Shown piece by piece: positions 63,932-64,000 of a stretch of 64,000 nucleotides of DNA. The stretch is from Bursaphelenchus xylophilus (taxonomy: Eukaryota > Nematoda > Chromadorea > Rhabditida > Aphelenchoididae), in NCBI GenBank assembly GCA_904066235.2, contig CAJFCV020000003.1, forward strand, positions 7,750,001 to 7,814,000, in the 5' to 3' direction. The notes under the pieces were generated by a model. The model saw only the letters and a program-made list of their open reading frames with translations. It was not told the origin of the DNA and made no database searches. The translations under genes were made by a program, and so were the position numbers. Position 1 is the stretch's first letter. The number at the start of each line of letters is the position of its first letter.

Positions 63932-64000
63932 GTGCCTAGTGTAATATCAGAGTATTCGGCCTGGTACCGGCGCAATTTGGCTCCGAAAAAGCTGAAACTT

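Larger units (their letters stand above)
18801..64000 (+). repeat. 159-bp satellite array, about 284 tandem monomers
   Basis: Starting each unit at GTGCCTAGTG, successive copies begin at 18801, 18960, 19119 and 19278, and the 159-bp period holds to the window end. All units share one orientation. The consensus has 68 G/C of 159 (43%). Landmarks are GGTACCGGCGC (about 33-43), GAAATTTC (78-85), TTTCGAACGGTG (97-108) and a TTATTTTTTATTA tract at the end. Variation is confined to a limited set of sites, including 19, 23, 30, 45, 52, 54, 61, 72, 78, 84, 92-93, 104, 105, 118, 121, 125, 134 and 143, and these recur in fixed combinations. One-base length variants occur: a shorter terminal T-run (158 bp), loss of one A near 55-59, and loss or gain of one base near 76-78. 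The open frames inside are by-products of these shifts. I see no transposon, gene or orientation switch. The array is probably pericentromeric, centromeric or subtelomeric heterochromatin; which is unknown. Confidence 0.97.

Noticed and set aside
18801..64000. CENP-B-box-like sequence around TTTCGAACGGTGTAGG
   Set aside because: The TTCG is present, but the required A and CGGG spacing of the CENP-B box is not matched, and nematodes are not known to use CENP-B.
18801..64000. CRISPR array
   Set aside because: The units are contiguous 159-bp satellites without variable spacers, in a eukaryotic context.

Overview
The window reads as nuclear DNA of a nematode. Genes are split by very short GT-AG introns (mostly 32 to 150 bp) with the extended TTTCAG-type acceptor typical of the phylum. 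One gene has a likely spliced-leader acceptor just upstream of its start, and the P450 resembles the nematode CYP2 clan. I could not identify the species.

The left 18.5 kb is ordinary gene-bearing DNA. A minus-strand gene of unknown function starts at 941 and runs off the left edge (172 residues visible, four exons). A long intergenic stretch follows, holding a 1,246-bp near-perfect foldback element (3021-4266) bounded by TTAA, which looks like a non-autonomous piggyBac-like transposon. A plus-strand gene of at least 12 exons (5749-12334) encodes a coiled-coil protein of about 740 residues, with signs of alternative first and last exons. Converging on it from the right are three minus-strand genes: two tandem paralogues of a type II membrane, glycosyltransferase-like family (12496-13863 and 14292-15537), and a complete 502-residue cytochrome P450 (16510-18229). 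A 254-bp imperfect inverted repeat lies between the second paralogue and the P450.

The right 45.4 kb (18569-64000, 71% of the window) is one uninterrupted, same-orientation satellite array. The monomer is 159 bp, about 43% GC, with about 285 copies, and continues past the right edge. The left edge has a degenerate monomer and a truncated one. Inside, shared variants form nested higher-order repeats of 2, 5, 8 and 9 monomers, showing repeated local amplification. The array starts only 340 bp upstream of the P450 start codon, so the window spans a junction between genic DNA and probable heterochromatin.

The genes do not form an obvious pathway. The two glycosyltransferase-like paralogues clearly arose by local duplication, since their intron positions and two exon lengths are identical. 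I found no CRISPR array, tRNA, rRNA or phage-like gene. Exon structures were assembled by eye from splice signals and reading phase; transcript data would settle them.
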